Numbered from the stretch's first letter, positions 32,706-44,664 are shown. The stretch is DNA of 64,000 bases from Dromiciops gliroides (GCF_019393635.1 NC_057867.1:2226889-2290888); one strand, 5' to 3'. Program-made: numbers and translations. The notes: a model not told the origin generated them from the sequence alone.

Positions 32706-33590
32706 AGATCTGAGACGAGCCTCATCTGGGAGGTTCCCGTAGCTAGGAGGTAGCCAAGTCAGCACTGCAGCTCCACCAACTTTCTTCTCATTCTGCCATG
32801 GCACTCTCCACTCCCACCCCCATGGATGTCATGAAGGGGCAATAGAGCCTCCATGGTCAGCCAGATCATAGAAGCAGGGCAGGGCCCACTTCATTGGCAC
32901 ATAGAGGCGATGGTGGGTCATCGAGGTTGAGCTCCATACATGCTTGTTGGTTTGGATTGAATTAAACCCTTAGGACTCCTGTCCTTTAAGCCATGATCAA
33001 TTCCCGTTCTTCGAGCATTTTGTACACTGTTGCATCCCCTTTGTTAGCAGGCCCGAAGCTGTAAGAATCCCAATAGAAAACATCCGTGCACAAAAAGTTC
33101 ATGATTCTTGGCTCCTACTTCCCGCCTCTGGGCTCTGTGGAACTAGGCCAGGAAATAATTTTCGAATTAACTTTTTCTTAAAGCCGCCAACAAGCACATT
33201 GAGCTCTTGTCAGTCTATACCTATCTTCCAAGAAACAAGATCCCCATCAGCCCAAGCAAACTCTTCCTGTGAGCAGGATTGTCTGCTGCAGTGGAATGAT
33301 TGGGCCTGTCATTCTTAACCTTTGTTTTGAGGACCCCGTGGGCTGAAGAACTTTGCAATAAAACCCTCTCTTACTGTGGGCTAGGGCTTGGAGCCTTGGT
33401 GGAGGAGATCTAGAAATGGAGCCGGCTCCCTCACCAATGTGCCCTCCTCCAATTTGAGGGCCTGCTCCCTTGAGCCCACTTGCAAAACACCTTTGCTCCT
33501 GCTTTGACCCTAGCCCAAGACGTGGCCTGAGGTGGTTTCCACAGTGCACCTGCTGGTAGCCTCCTCACTCTTCTAGCTGGCCAGCCCTGT
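32706..33590. other. No gene; includes a candidate conserved patch at 33000-33245
   Basis: The patch has AATAATTTTCGAATTAAC (33155-33172) and no repeat signature. The remainder is unassigned. Confidence 0.35.
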
Positions 33591-33750
33591 GAAAAGAGCT
33601 CAGGTAGTCAGTACAAAGCTGCGTGACCTTGGACACATCACTCTACTTCTCTGCATCTGTTTCCTCGTCTGTAAAGTGAGGATAATATATGCATCAATCT
33701 TGCTTCACAGGGTTGTCATGAGAATGAAAAAACACCAGATAAATCTAAGT
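33591..33750 (+). mobile_element. MIR, sense
   Basis: GCTGCGTGACCTTGGACACA and CTCGTCTGTAAAGTGAGGAT match the MIR core and tail. Confidence 0.65.
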
Positions 33751-34597
33751 ATATTCCCCCACGCACACACACCCTTATATCAACTTATCCCTTTGGGTGG
33801 GCTCCAGATTTGTTGCTGCTGTTTTTCTCTGTGCCCCCAATAATCCTTCTGTGCTGTGCCTGGTGCCTTGCTTGGTTTTGGCAAATAAAGGCATAAAGCC
33901 TCAGAACAGTGGGCTTTGAAGAGACTGAAGTTTGGACTCAATATAGCAAAATTCAATGGATTTGGACAAGTGGCTCCAAGGTGAGCCTGTGGCAGCGGGA
34001 ACACCTACTCTGTATTAGGCGCCTTCACAAAGATAATGTCACTTGACTCCCCATTTCACAGGCAGGCAGAAGGAAATTGACTTGCCTACAGTCACACAGC
34101 TGATCAGTAACTGAAAGCCTGATGTCACATATTTATTGGATGACAGAATTAGGGTCCCAAAAGATCATGGCAGATTAGCATATTGGGCCAAACTGAATAC
34201 AATGACATTTGTTAGGGGTAAATGGAAAGTTGACGTTTGGGTTAACCCCCCCCCCCCTTTGAAATCTTGGTGGTACAGGCTGGGGGAGGGGGCCGGGCCA
34301 GCAGTTTATCTTATAAAGGATTTCCCTGGCTTTGTGACCCTTGGGGGCTATGGGTTATGTTCAAAGTGGTCCACACCATCACACCATCCTCTCAGGTAGC
34401 AGCCACTGATGGAGAGGGGACAGGCCCCCAGCATTTGGGCTGCTAGCCTGCGCCCTGGCCAGGCCTGAGATCTTCAGGGCTGCATTGTAGGGAGGGTGGT
34501 GGGAAGGGAGTAGCCTGGATCTGGTGAAATGACTGGAGCCCATGCTGTACACCTGCCTGGCTGTCATGTGGAGTAGAGACAGCCAGGGGGCTCCACA
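33751..34597. other. No gene recognised
   Basis: Unassigned; a short MIR-like patch (34030-34130, CTTGCCTACAGTCACACAGC) and a C run at 34247-34257. Confidence 0.4.
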
Positions 34598-34725
34598 GTG
34601 TGCAGAGGGCTAGGCCTGGAATCAGGAAGCTCTGAGTTCCAATCTGCCCTCAGACACTAAAGTAGCCGCAGAGCCTGGGGAAGTCACCTCTTGTCTGCAA
34701 CCCTGCAGGGTAGGGAGGGGAGGAG

Positions 34726-34765
<40 letters not shown>

Positions 34766-34945
34766 ACAGACACAGAGAGAGACACGCAGAGAGACAGAGA
34801 GAGATGAAGACAAATACTGAGTAAGAGACAGAGATAGAAAGAGAGAGAGAGAGAGAGAGAGAAGGGGGTGGGGAGGTGGGTGATAATTTTTGTAAAGCAT
34901 TTAGCATGGCGCCTGGCACACAGTAGGCACTAAGCTATTGGTTCC
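34598..34945 (+). mobile_element. MIR/MAR-like SINE split by a GA microsatellite
   Basis: Head and core at 34600-34700 (GGCCTGGAATCAGGAAGCTC), tail at 34885-34945 (GCATTTAGCATGGCGCCTGG). The GA tract lies between. Confidence 0.55.
34726..34862 (+). repeat. (GA)n microsatellite with GACA variants
   Basis: About 137 bp of purine-rich dinucleotide repeat. Confidence 0.93.
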
Positions 34946-36862
34946 TCCCTTTTTTGTTCTTGTCCCCTTGGAGCAGAGGCAGACTAGGCCTTAGTTGGGT
35001 TCTCTTGGCTTTGCCTCGGCGGATCCTGTCTCCCTGTCTCCCACTATAGGCTCTTTGCTGTGCTAGCCCTTTGGAGTTTAGCCCATTATCAATGGGGGAA
35101 TTCTGACAACAAAACCCACATCTATTACCCCCTCCCCCTCCAGCCCCCAGTTAATCTCAGTAAAGTGCTGGAGAAATGCAGCCAGCCTTTGGAATGTATG
35201 CTTCCTAAGGCCAGGGCTGTAAGAAATGCCTGATGGATCACTTCCTGACTGACCTCACGCTCCTAGCGGCAGTCCCAGTAGCTTAGGCCCCTCCCTCCCT
35301 CTTTTCTGGATACATTGGGGCCCAGGCTACCCTTCCATTAGGCTTCTGGTTGGGTGTGGCGATGAGGCTGCTGGGGAGGGCCATCCCAACTGCACTCCCT
35401 GGCATCCGAACACAGGGTTGCCTCTCCACCCGCCAGGGAACACGGGTCACTCCCCCCACCCCATCTCTGTCCTCACCAGCCCCAGAAAGCTGCCTGTTTC
35501 TGACTTCATGGTGAAACTCTTGTCTCTGTGACCCCCAGCAATGGGAACTCCCTGGAAGCAGTTGCTCAGCAGTATTTTTGCCAGGGCCCTTTGGGAAGTG
35601 GATGGGACTTTGGGAGTCTCTCTTTTGACTGTGAGAAACTGAGGTACAAGGAGGGGAAAGAACTTGGCCAAAGGTCACTGTAAACCAGCGCCCAGGGCTC
35701 CTGACTTTTCATCTGCTCCTTTTTCTTATTTGCATCATTACCATTGGATTGTCTTTGAATTCACCTTGGAGAGGCAGCCGGAGGCATGGCAAGTGTTGAG
35801 CTTGAAATCCTGCCCAGAATGCTTCATGGTCGTGCTACCCTCTCTCAGCCTCAGTTTCCTCATCTGTAAAATTGGCCAATAGTCGCACTGTCGGGATTGC
35901 AGTACCATAGTTTTTCTCTGAAGTTTCTTGTCTGAATTGAGCCTTTCATGGGGAAGAATGGGTGGGTTTTCAGTCACTGGGCATAGATCTGAGAGCCTCT
36001 TAAATGTCAGCTCCATCCCAGCTGGGCCAGGCCATCCTCCAAGGGCAGGAAACCGGACTAAGGCTCAGTTAAAATTAGCTCTTGTAGTAAGAAAGGTATT
36101 CAAGTCAGGGCTCCTGTTTCCACCCAAGTATCAAATCTCCACAGTTCCTGTCACAGGCTTCATAAATCTTCCATCTAAGGCTTAGGAGTCAGCCTTTTGT
36201 CAGAGGTTACGTAACAAGCGAATCCATTTTAATTGAACCTCAGCCAAACTGCTCGTGAACTCCGTGCCAGATCATAAAACTGCTTTTTGTTTTGGTATGT
36301 AAAAAGTGGGGATGGGAACAGGGAGTTATTGAGTATTTTTGTTCTGTCGTGGGGTTTTGTTAACCAAATATAGCAGTATTTCACCTATGTGGAATTCAGC
36401 TATTTGGCAATCTTACCTATACAGAATGCAGCCGAGGAGTAGGGAGGGAGCAAAAACCCAAACCCCCAAACCAAAAGCCTCTGAGTGAAAACAACAGCCA
36501 CAGGCACAGCCCCATACACCCAAAGTCATCTGCCTGGCCTTTCCCTCAGAGCCCGCCTTGTCTTTCTGAAGCAGGGGAGTGACAGCTGGGGGAGTAGGGA
36601 GGATCCCAGAACAGACAGACAATGACCCCCAAGTCCCTGAAGCCCAAGTCCATTTATGGGGGGGAGGGGGTGCCAGCTCCACCTTACACCTAAAGGAACT
36701 GCCCTTCTTAAGGATACACAAGAAAAGGGCAATTCTGCTTCTCCATACTTTTGTTTAGGAAGTAGAACATGGAATGGCCCCTGAGATGTTTGCCACTCTT
36801 CCCTTAATCCTCCATATCCAGTAATTGACAAATTTTATTCATTTATTCTTTTGTCTTAGAAA
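34946..36862. other. No gene; candidate conserved patch at 36040-36300
   Basis: Mostly unassigned, with a MIR tail at 35845-35880. The patch contains the perfect PAR-bZIP/NFIL3-type palindrome TTACGTAA at 36207-36214. Confidence 0.35.
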
Positions 36863-37095
36863 GGCAGTACGTCTCAGTGGATGGAGCAGTGGATTTAGAG
36901 TCAAGGGGACTTGTATTTGAATCTGGTCTCAGATGTTTAACTCGCTGGTTGTGTGACCCTGGTCAAGTCACTCAACCTCTCTCTACCTCAGTCTTGCCAT
37001 CTCACAAGTGTTTGGAAGCTTCAGTGAGATAATGTCTGCAAAGTACTTTGCCACCCTGAAAGTGTACTGGAAATAAGAGTGCTTATTAGTTTTGT
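36863..37095 (+). mobile_element. Older MIR-type CORE-SINE, sense
   Basis: CAGTGGATGGAGCAGTGGAT head, TTGTGTGACCCTGGTCAAGT core, and a tail with GCAAAGTACTTTGCCACCC. Confidence 0.7.
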
Positions 37096-37699
37096 TGCTT
37101 TCCTTCCATTCATATCACAGTTAACCGTGAAGCTTCTTTCTCACTGGCCCTCCATGCCCAACTGAGTGCTTTGAAGTTGGAGTCGCTGCCTATATGACAT
37201 TGGGCAGAGGCTCTCTGAACCTCATTTCCCTTTGGTGTGAAATGATGGCCTTGGGATCCTCCGATCCAACAGGTTTGTGAAACAAACACAAACCCAACTG
37301 TGACTATACACCCAGCATCTGGTCCCTGTCAACCCCCTTTTGGATAACTGAGGTTTTCCTATATTTGGTCAACAGCTTGGCCTCCAGAGCTCTAGCAGAA
37401 TTGAAGTGGGGGGAGGCAGGCAGCCCAGAAAAATGACTTTCTGAGTCTGGCTCCATTTGCAGCATCTCTAAGAGACAATTATAGACCAGATGTTGACTGA
37501 TTGAAAAGCCGCAAGCTCTAAATTGGGTTAGTGTTTATTTGATAAAGAATGTCCTTTGTTGTGCCTTGCTCCTTTATTGGGTGAATGTAGCCTCGAATTG
37601 GATTAGGTGCGTTAGCTGGAGCCTCAGTTTGGACGAGACAGAGCTGAGGGCAGTGGTGGGGGTGAGAGCCCTCCAGGTTGCAAAGCAATTTCCTGCCTG
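37096..37699. other. No gene recognised
   Basis: Unassigned intronic sequence with a short MIR scrap near 37190-37260. Confidence 0.4.
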
Positions 37700-37722
37700 T
37701 TCCTGACAACTCTTTTTTTTTT

Positions 37723-38255
37723 TCAATTTTACATACTTTTTATTAAAAAGGCATCAGAGAACTCATAAGGGGAGAAGCATCACCCGAAAGAAATTTGAAT
37801 TATTTTACTGAAAAGTCAACAGTTGTGAAAACACAAACAGCACCATTTCAGGTTTCTGAAAAACACTTTAATAGTACAAAAATACAGTAGCTTCAAAAAG
37901 TTTGTTTTCTTGTCTCTTCAAATGAGTATAAATAAGTTTTAAAATGCAGCTAAAAGCATTAAATTGATCATTCCTAAATACTTGTAGACATACTTCCTAT
38001 TTCCTCTTTGCATACCCTTCAGTATCAGCCGTTCTGGCTTCCATTCCTGTGTCTCTGCACATTTGTTAATGTTTTGTTTTTTTTTTTTAAGTGAGGCAAT
38101 TGGGGTTAAGTGACCTGCCCAGGGTCACACAGCTAGTAAGTATCAAGTGTCTGAGGCCGGATTTGAACTCAGGTACTCCTGACTCCAGGGCCGGTGCTCT
38201 ATCCACTGTGCCACCTAGCTGCCCCAGTCTCTGCACATTTGTAATGCACTTCCTC
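37723..38255 (-). other. 3'-transduced non-L1 sequence carried by the L1
   Basis: About 370 bp after removing the SINE; AT-rich, no ORF recognised. It resembles a 3' UTR or genomic flank and has its own AATAAA 17 nt before the tail. Source locus unknown. Confidence 0.65.
38067..38226 (-). mobile_element. Young CORE-SINE inside the transduced segment
   Basis: TSD GTCTCTGCACATTTGT, 16 bp, exact, at 38051-38066 and 38227-38242. It postdates the L1 insertion or was present at its source. Confidence 0.93.
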
Positions 38256-38683
38256 TTTTTAAAATAATGATAAACATTTTTGTTTAAAGTTTTCTCTCTC
38301 CTTCCCTCCCTTCCCTCCCCCCTCCCTGAGGCAGTAAACAATCAGATATAGGTTATACATGTGCAATTATGTAAAACATTTCCATATTATTCATTTTGTA
38401 TAAGAAAACGTGAATAAAAGAAAAAAGTGAAAGAAAGAAAGTGAAAAATAGCAGGCTTCAGGCTGTTCCAACAATATCGGTTCTTTCTTTGCAGGTGGAT
38501 AGTATGCTTCATCATTGGTCCTTTGGGATTGTCTTGGATCATTGTATTGTTGAGAATAGTTAAGTTCTTCATCAAACAATATTGCTGTCACTGTGCACAA
38601 TGTTCTCCTGGTTCTGCTTCCTGACAACTCTTGAAACAGGGAATTCTAGTAATAATAACAGGCTACATTTCCATGCCCTTTTT

Positions 38684-38855
38684 TTTTTTGTTTGTTTGTT
38701 TTTTTGTTTGTTTGTTTTTAGTGAGGCAATTGGGGTTAAGCGACTTGCCCAGGGTCACACAGCTAGTAAGTGTTAAGTGTCTGAGGCCGGATTTGAACTC
38801 AGGTCCTCCTGAATCCAGGGCCAGTGCTCTATCCACTGCGCCACTTAGCTGCCCC
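38684..38855 (-). mobile_element. Young CORE-SINE, first of two at one target
   Basis: Full-length antisense copy with a TTTG-rich tail. TCCATGCCCTTTT occurs before (38670), between (38856) and after (39009) this copy and the next. Confidence 0.92.
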
Positions 38856-38859
38856 TCCA

Positions 38860-38869
<10 letters not shown>

Positions 38870-38895
<26 letters not shown>

Positions 38896-39008
38896 TGAGG
38901 CAATTGGGGTTAAGTGACTTGCCCAGGGTCACACAGCTAGTAAGTGTTAAATGTCTGAGGCCGGATTTGAACTCAGGTACTCCTGACTCCAGGGCCGGTG
39001 CTCTACCC
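38870..39008 (-). mobile_element. Young CORE-SINE, second at the same target, head-truncated
   Basis: T24 tract and full body but ends at GTGCTCTACC, missing the last ~22 bp (the tRNA-like head). Followed by the third copy of the target sequence at 39009-39021. Confidence 0.92.
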
Positions 39009-39021
39009 TCCATGCCCTTTT

Positions 39022-39765
39022 AAGGTCAGTGCTAGTATTATCTCCTTTTTAAAAAAACAGATGAGGAAACTGAGATGCTAAGAGACTAAATGGTTTGCCA
39101 TCTCTCTTTCTGCTTAAGTCCCCTTACCTGAGAAAATGAGACATGGGACTGGATGTCCCCAAATCTGGCTATCCCTTTCAGCTCCTGAATTACGATCCTA
39201 AGTGTCTGAGCCACAATTTGAACCCAGGCCCTCCTCCTAATTCCAAGTCTAGCACTATTTACTCTGCCAGGGATTGTGGCAGGAGGTGTCTGTCTTGCAT
39301 GTAAGTAGAGACAGTATGGCATAGCACCTCAAGAGCTGGCCTCGGAATCAGGAATCCTGAATTCAAATCCTGTGGCAACAAAACTCAACAACTTAAAGGA
39401 TCTAGTGTACACAGTAGAGAGAGGGTAGGAGCCAGGAAGAACTACTGAATGTGTGACCCTGGGTAAGAGGTTTTGCCTCTCCCTGCCTCTAGGTAACTTT
39501 TGAAGACCAGACATACCAGCTGAGTTGCTATCTTTATCTTTGGAGGGAGTTCCCATACCCGTATCTGCAGCTACCTTTAGCAATGACATCACAGGACTTG
39601 GCCCACCTCCCCGCCCCCCCAAGAAATGCCAACATCATTGAAGAGCTTGTCTGAGTGGTGGAAGGTTCCCCATTTGATCTCCTCTCCTGTTGGTTTCATG
39701 GCCTCCGTAGGGCCTTTTCTCTCATTTGAGTCTCACAGCAGTCCTAGGAAGCAGGTGCTGTTTAC
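39022..39765. mobile_element. Old MIR/THER-like SINE fragments
   Basis: Antisense pieces at 39055-39260 (CAGATGAGGAAACTGAGATG; TTTGAACCCAGGCCCTCCTC) and a sense piece at 39310-39500 (GTGTGACCCTGGGTAAGAGG). The remainder is unassigned. Confidence 0.5.
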
Positions 39766-39910
39766 TTTTTTTCCCCTGGGGCAATGAGGGTTAAGTGACT
39801 TGTCCAGGGTCACACAGCTAGTAAGTATCAAGTATTTGAGACTGGATTTGAACTCAGGTTTTCCTGAATCCAGGGCCTGTGCTTTATCCACTGTGCCACC
39901 TAGCTGCCCC
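39766..39910 (-). mobile_element. Young CORE-SINE
   Basis: Antisense copy; CTGTTTACTT flanks both sides (39758 and 39916 areas). Confidence 0.9.
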
Positions 39911-40756
39911 AAGCACTGTTTACTTGACAGGTGAAGAAGTAGAGGCTCAAATGGTTAAGTGACTCACCCAGGGTAACATAACTGATGAGTGTCTTAGGCA
40001 CGATTCGAATTGAAGGCTTCCTGATTCTATCTTCTCAATCATGTTTCTTATCACAGAGACATGGGGGTTGTCCCTAGCTGCATGCTATCTTTGGAGTTGG
40101 GGGCAAGATTGCTTGAAATCATTTGGGAGCCATTTTTTGGTCAAAATGATAAAGCGTCATTGATGGGATCGAGGTTGTAAGACAGCGGTCACCACAATAA
40201 CCATTTGTTGGAGGGCTGGAATAACTACAAATAGTTGTTCAAAGCTGGGAAGTCCAGGTGAGCCAGACAAGCCAACTGGCAGGCCCGAGGAAGCAGTGGC
40301 TACACTAGAGTGGTCACTTTCACCTTCTGTTTCTTAGTGATTGCAAAATTGACTTGGATGCTACTTATCTTTGCCATTTTTCCCATTTTTAATTTGCTTT
40401 TTGTGAGTGCTTTTTAGTTTGCTTTAGCAAGTGTCCCTTCCTGATACCAAACCATGACTGCTTGTCACAGAGAGAAAGAGTGAAAGGAAGCAAAGGGGCC
40501 CAAGTCTGATGGCATCTGTAGCATCCCACTGTCATCCATCACTTTTCTAGGGAGAAGAGAGGAAGATGTTTCCTTGTCAATCTTTTGGAATCAAGGTTGG
40601 CCACGGAAATAGAATCTGGGATTTAGTGGTTGTTGAACCCATTGGACAGATGAGGGAATTGAGACCAGGAGATGCAAAGTGACTTTCTCAAGGTCACAGG
40701 CGGTAAGTGGAAGAGCCAGGATTTGAACCCAGCTCCTCTGCCCCATAACCACCACT
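39911..40756. other. No gene; old MIR-like pieces at both ends
   Basis: MIR-like antisense at 39925-40060 and 40630-40750. The middle is unassigned. Confidence 0.4.
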
Positions 40757-40900
40757 TTTTGGGGGGGGGGCAATGAGGGTTAAGTGACTTGTTCAAGGTC
40801 ACACAGCTAGTAAATGTCAAGTGTCTGAGGCCAGATTTGAACTCAGGTCCCCCTGAACCTAGGGCTGGTGCTTTATCCACTGTGCTACCTAGCTGCCCCC
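40757..40900 (-). mobile_element. Young CORE-SINE
   Basis: Antisense copy whose tail is followed by a G run; weak TSD ACCACCACTTTT/ATCACCACTCTT. Confidence 0.88.
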
Positions 40901-42890
40901 AAATCACCACTCTTTCCACTGTCCACTCACCCATGGACAGTGAGAGACAATGAGTATTTTTATGCTACCCTAGAGCCATGAATCATGAATCAGTGACTAC
41001 TAGCTAGTGAGCCAGGCAGTCTTAGCAGGAGAGGTGATAGAAGGTTTTAGAAAATGCTCCATTTATATATCAAGGTCTAATAGTCTGGCTAGGCTGATAA
41101 AGGGAGGAGATGAATGGCCATGCCAGCAGGCTGCTGTGCTGGGATGACTTTCTGTGATTTCATCTCCAAGAAGCATAGAATGACAGAGTCGGAGGGACCT
41201 TGAGGTCAAACCACTCATTTAGTAGGTGGGCACATGGAGGCCCATCTAGCTCATCTTTTAGTTCCTTGACTCAAAAAGCATATTTTTCTGCCTTATCAGT
41301 TCTTGGGTTGTCAGGACAAATTGAAGAGACGAGCCGTTGGGAAATGGATTTGTTTTGAAGTCTGAATTTGCATCTTCTGGCTTTGTCTGCCTCTTTTAGT
41401 CTCAAGACTCTGTCCCTTTACAGTAAGGCATCAGGAACACGGCCGCGCCGGAACGTCATCTGGTAGAACAAAGGTGGTGTGATAGAGATCAGAGACAAGT
41501 CTGAAGCAGAGCTCAGCTTGGCTGACTTGCCGACATCAGCCTGTGGCTTTTGTCGGGCTCCAACACAGTCTCCAGAGCTCCGTCCTTTTCTCAAGAAGCC
41601 TCTGAAAGCATCATTTTCAACCTTTTCTGAAGGAAGCATCCGCTCTAAGCTTACCAGGAACCTTCCGTGACCCTCAAGTGGATTTTTGAAATCAACTTTA
41701 CTGAAATTCAGTCTGGTCATGAGTAGTGAACACACAGACTGGAAGTCTTATTCCAAGCCCTTTCAGAGTTGGGGATACCTTTGTCATGTGGATAAGAGCT
41801 CCCGGGAACCCTCCTGTTGTTGCAGGTCTGGGTGGTGGAGGGGCATTTGAAGTGCTGGTTTCCCTTTCCATCTTGGACAACTGACTCTGCCTCAGTTTCT
41901 TTATCTCTAAAATGGGGCTGCTCAGAACTTATGTTGCTATCTGTAATGGAGGTGGCTATAAATGAGAGCTGCTCCACAGTCCCCCTTTGGCCTTATCTCC
42001 TGCACAGGTGCTCATGTATATTCCTTGGCCTGGATTTCTCCTCACCGTTTGCTGAGGTAATGAAGATTGATTCTTCTTTGGATATAGCAATTAGTGCCCT
42101 GAGTAGAGAAGAAAGGCATCTCCCATCTGACACTGGGCTGCATCTGGCATCTAATTAGTATGGGTGCCGATCATGTCTCATCCCTGGCTTTTTGTCCAGG
42201 CCCTTGTGCACAAATGACTGCCCGTGGGAGGCCTTCCATGGGAGGCCTTCCTCAGGGGCTTCTGTGATTTTTCAGAGCACTGCTTCCATGCAGCAGTTGG
42301 TTAGGCATGACCTCACAGGCCCACCGTGCTCCCTTTAGTGTGAATGGTTAGGCCAGTCTTTCAAATGACCATGAGGCCATTGGGGGCACCAGAGTGCACA
42401 GAGTGTTAGAACCGAGAGTGCCCGTGTAGTCTCAGACATTTACCAGCTCTTTAGGTCTCTCAGCCTCAGTTTCCTCACCTATAACCAGGCAACAATAATA
42501 ATACCTACTTCACAAGTGAGATAGCATGCGTTAAAGCATTTTACCAAACACTATCTAAAGAAATGCTAGCAATGACGAGGCTCGTTGTTCTGCCCAAGTC
42601 AGAGCATCCCCACTAGATTGGTGTTAAGGTTGTGAGTGCGTTTGCTTTATACATTTTCTTGTTTTACCATCTGGCTCAAGTTAACAATCATTTCTAAAAT
42701 GCTGGAGATACAACGACAAACTAACAACTGCAGCCCCCAACTGCGTAGTCCCTGCCCTCCTCTCTGGGACACAGACACACTAATCCAGAGTCCTTTCAAA
42801 GGGAACAGGATTTGGGGCTAGGAGGGACCTCAGACATTAATAAGCAGATGAGGAAACCAAAACTCAGAAGACGAGTCAGTCTGCACCTTT
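40901..42890. other. No gene recognised; MIR at 42420-42600
   Basis: About 2 kb, mostly non-repetitive. A short CpG cluster lies at 41440-41456. MIR-like pieces at 41170-41260 and 42420-42600 (CAGCCTCAGTTTCCTCACCT). Confidence 0.4.
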
Positions 42891-42980
42891 TTTGCTGTTG
42901 TCTGAGGCCACATTTGAACTCAAAAAATCTTCCTGATTTTTAGGGTTAGCACTCTATCCACCGTGCCACCTAGTGGCCCA
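42891..42980 (-). mobile_element. Diverged CORE-SINE head half
   Basis: TGTCTGAGGCCACATTTGAA to GTGCCACCTAGTGGCCCA; older than the flanking young copies. Confidence 0.7.
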
Positions 42981-42999
42981 TTAAACACCTAATCTAACC

Positions 43000-43255
43000 T
43001 GGGAAGTTAGGTGGTGCAGCGGGTAGAGCACTGGGCCTGGAGTCAGGGAGATTTGAATTCAAATCCAAACTCAATCACTTTTTGCTGTGTGGCCCTGGTC
43101 AAGTCATTTAATCCCTATTTGTCTCAGTTCTTCATCTGTAAAATGGGAACATACTGGAGAAGGAAATGGCAAATCACCCCAGTATCTTGTTGAGAAGACC
43201 CCATGGATGATGTCCAGGGGTCAGGACAGGACTGGATGACTGAATGAAAACAGCA
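43000..43255 (+). mobile_element. MAR1-like SINE, sense
   Basis: GTGGTGCAGCGGGTAGAGCA head, GCTGTGTGGCCCTGGTCAAG core, and GAAGACCCCATGGATGATGT tail region. Confidence 0.8.
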
Positions 43256-43640
43256 GTGTGCCTGTTATGCACATTCTGTTATGCTAAGCACTGGGGATAT
43301 AACAAGTCAAAGGTAGTCCCTGCCCTCAAGGAGCAAATAGTCTAATGAGGGAGAAAGCATGCCAACAAGTAGATAAGAACAAGATATATACAAAGCAGAT
43401 AGAAAGTAACATCAAAGGAAGAAGGTACCAGCAACTGGAAAGGCCTCTTACAGAAGGTGGGATTGGAGATAAGAAGTCAGGGAAAGCATGAGGCAGAGAC
43501 AAGGAGGGAGAACATGCCTGATGTGGAAGAGAGCCAGTGAAAAGGCAGAGTTGGGAGAAGGCCATCGTCACTGGATCACAGGAAGTGGCAGAGGCGGGAT
43601 TGGAATGAAGGTTCTCTCTTCCCCCTTCCTTTGCTGTGTT
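43255..43640 (-). mobile_element. LINE-2 3' end, antisense
   Basis: TGTTATGCTAAGCACTGGGG, CCTGCCCTCAAGGAGCAAAT, then GAGAGCCAGTGAAAAGGC; same order as the larger copy at 16690. Confidence 0.65.
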
Positions 43641-44232
43641 CTGCACTAGAACAAAGGGACCAAATCAGGGATCAAAAATATACCTGGCTGAAGGTGAAGA
43701 AAAACAGCAAAGTTGGATCAGAAAACAGTGGGGATAAAGAATGCAGTGAGTGCCTTGGATGGAGCAGCCTGGTGCCATTCCATTGCAATTCACAGCCTCA
43801 CTGAATCTCAGAGTTAGAAAGACAGACTTCAGAGTTCATCTTGTTAACCTGTACCTGAATCCCATTGACAGCAAAACCGGCTTCTGCCTGAAGCCGTCTG
43901 GTGATGGAGAAACCAATGTACAAAGCAACACAAAGTAACCACTTTTTCTTTTGAATCTTTTGTTGTAATCAGTCAAGATGTGTCTTCTCACCTTCTCACT
44001 CCAGCCTCTCTCCCCTCCCCACACCACTGAGAACATAAGAAAATCCAAAACCCCCACCCACGTGGATAGTCAATCTGAACAAACATCAGCATCGGCCGTG
44101 TCCCCAAACCATTTGTCTCTTTCTGCATTGGGAGCCCTTCACCTCTCTAACAGGAGGTAGGGAGCATGCTCCATCATCGGTCCTCTAATCCTGCTTGGCA
44201 ATGATGGAAATGAGTTCCACAACATAGTATTC
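43641..44232. other. No gene recognised
   Basis: Unassigned. An antisense L1-like scrap (CATGCTCCATCATCGGTCCT) occurs at about 44164-44183. Confidence 0.4.
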
Positions 44233-44377
44233 TTTTTTTTTTTATTGAGGCAATTGGGGTTAAGTGACTTGCCCAGGGTCACACAGCTAAGTATTAAGTG
44301 TCTGAGGCCGGATTTTAACTCAGGTACCCCTGACTCCAGGGCCGGTGCTCTATCCACTGTGCCATCTAGCTGCCCCC
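44233..44377 (-). mobile_element. Young CORE-SINE inserted into a HAL1-like element
   Basis: Antisense copy with CATAGTATTCT on both sides (44223 and 44382). It lacks CTAGT in the GCTAGTAAG segment. Confidence 0.9.
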
Positions 44378-44378
44378 A

Positions 44379-44622
44379 CACCATAGTATTCTACCACATT
44401 TATATAACTTACCTTGGTCAGACATTCCCCAATGCAGGGGCACTCTCCTTGATTCCCATTATTTGCTGCTTCAAAAAAAGTTATAAATATTTTTGTAAAT
44501 CCTTAGAGTTTGTTTTCCTTAGGACTGATCCCTCCCCTAATCTATCTTCTGTTGAAATCCCTCTCCCCCTTTTCTCCTTTCCCTTCTGTTTCCCTGTTGA
44601 GTGAAATGAATGTCTATACCCA

Positions 44623-44664
<42 letters not shown>

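Larger units (their letters stand above)
37715..38617 (-). mobile_element. L1 insertion with apparent 3'-transduced segment
   Basis: Exact 15-bp TSD TTCCTGACAACTCTT at 37700-37714 and 38618-38632 frames the whole block. Read on the - strand: L1 ORF2/3' UTR end (38617 to about 38256), then non-L1 sequence (about 38255-37723, minus a later SINE at 38067-38226), then AATAAA (37744-37739) and the A-tail (T tract ending at 37722). This is the structure expected when L1 transcription runs through to a downstream poly(A) site. Confidence 0.8.

Noticed and set aside
37723..38066. Independent processed pseudogene
   Set aside because: AATAAA plus A-tail suggested one, but the only target-site duplication encloses the adjoining L1 as well, so one L1 event with transduction is simpler.
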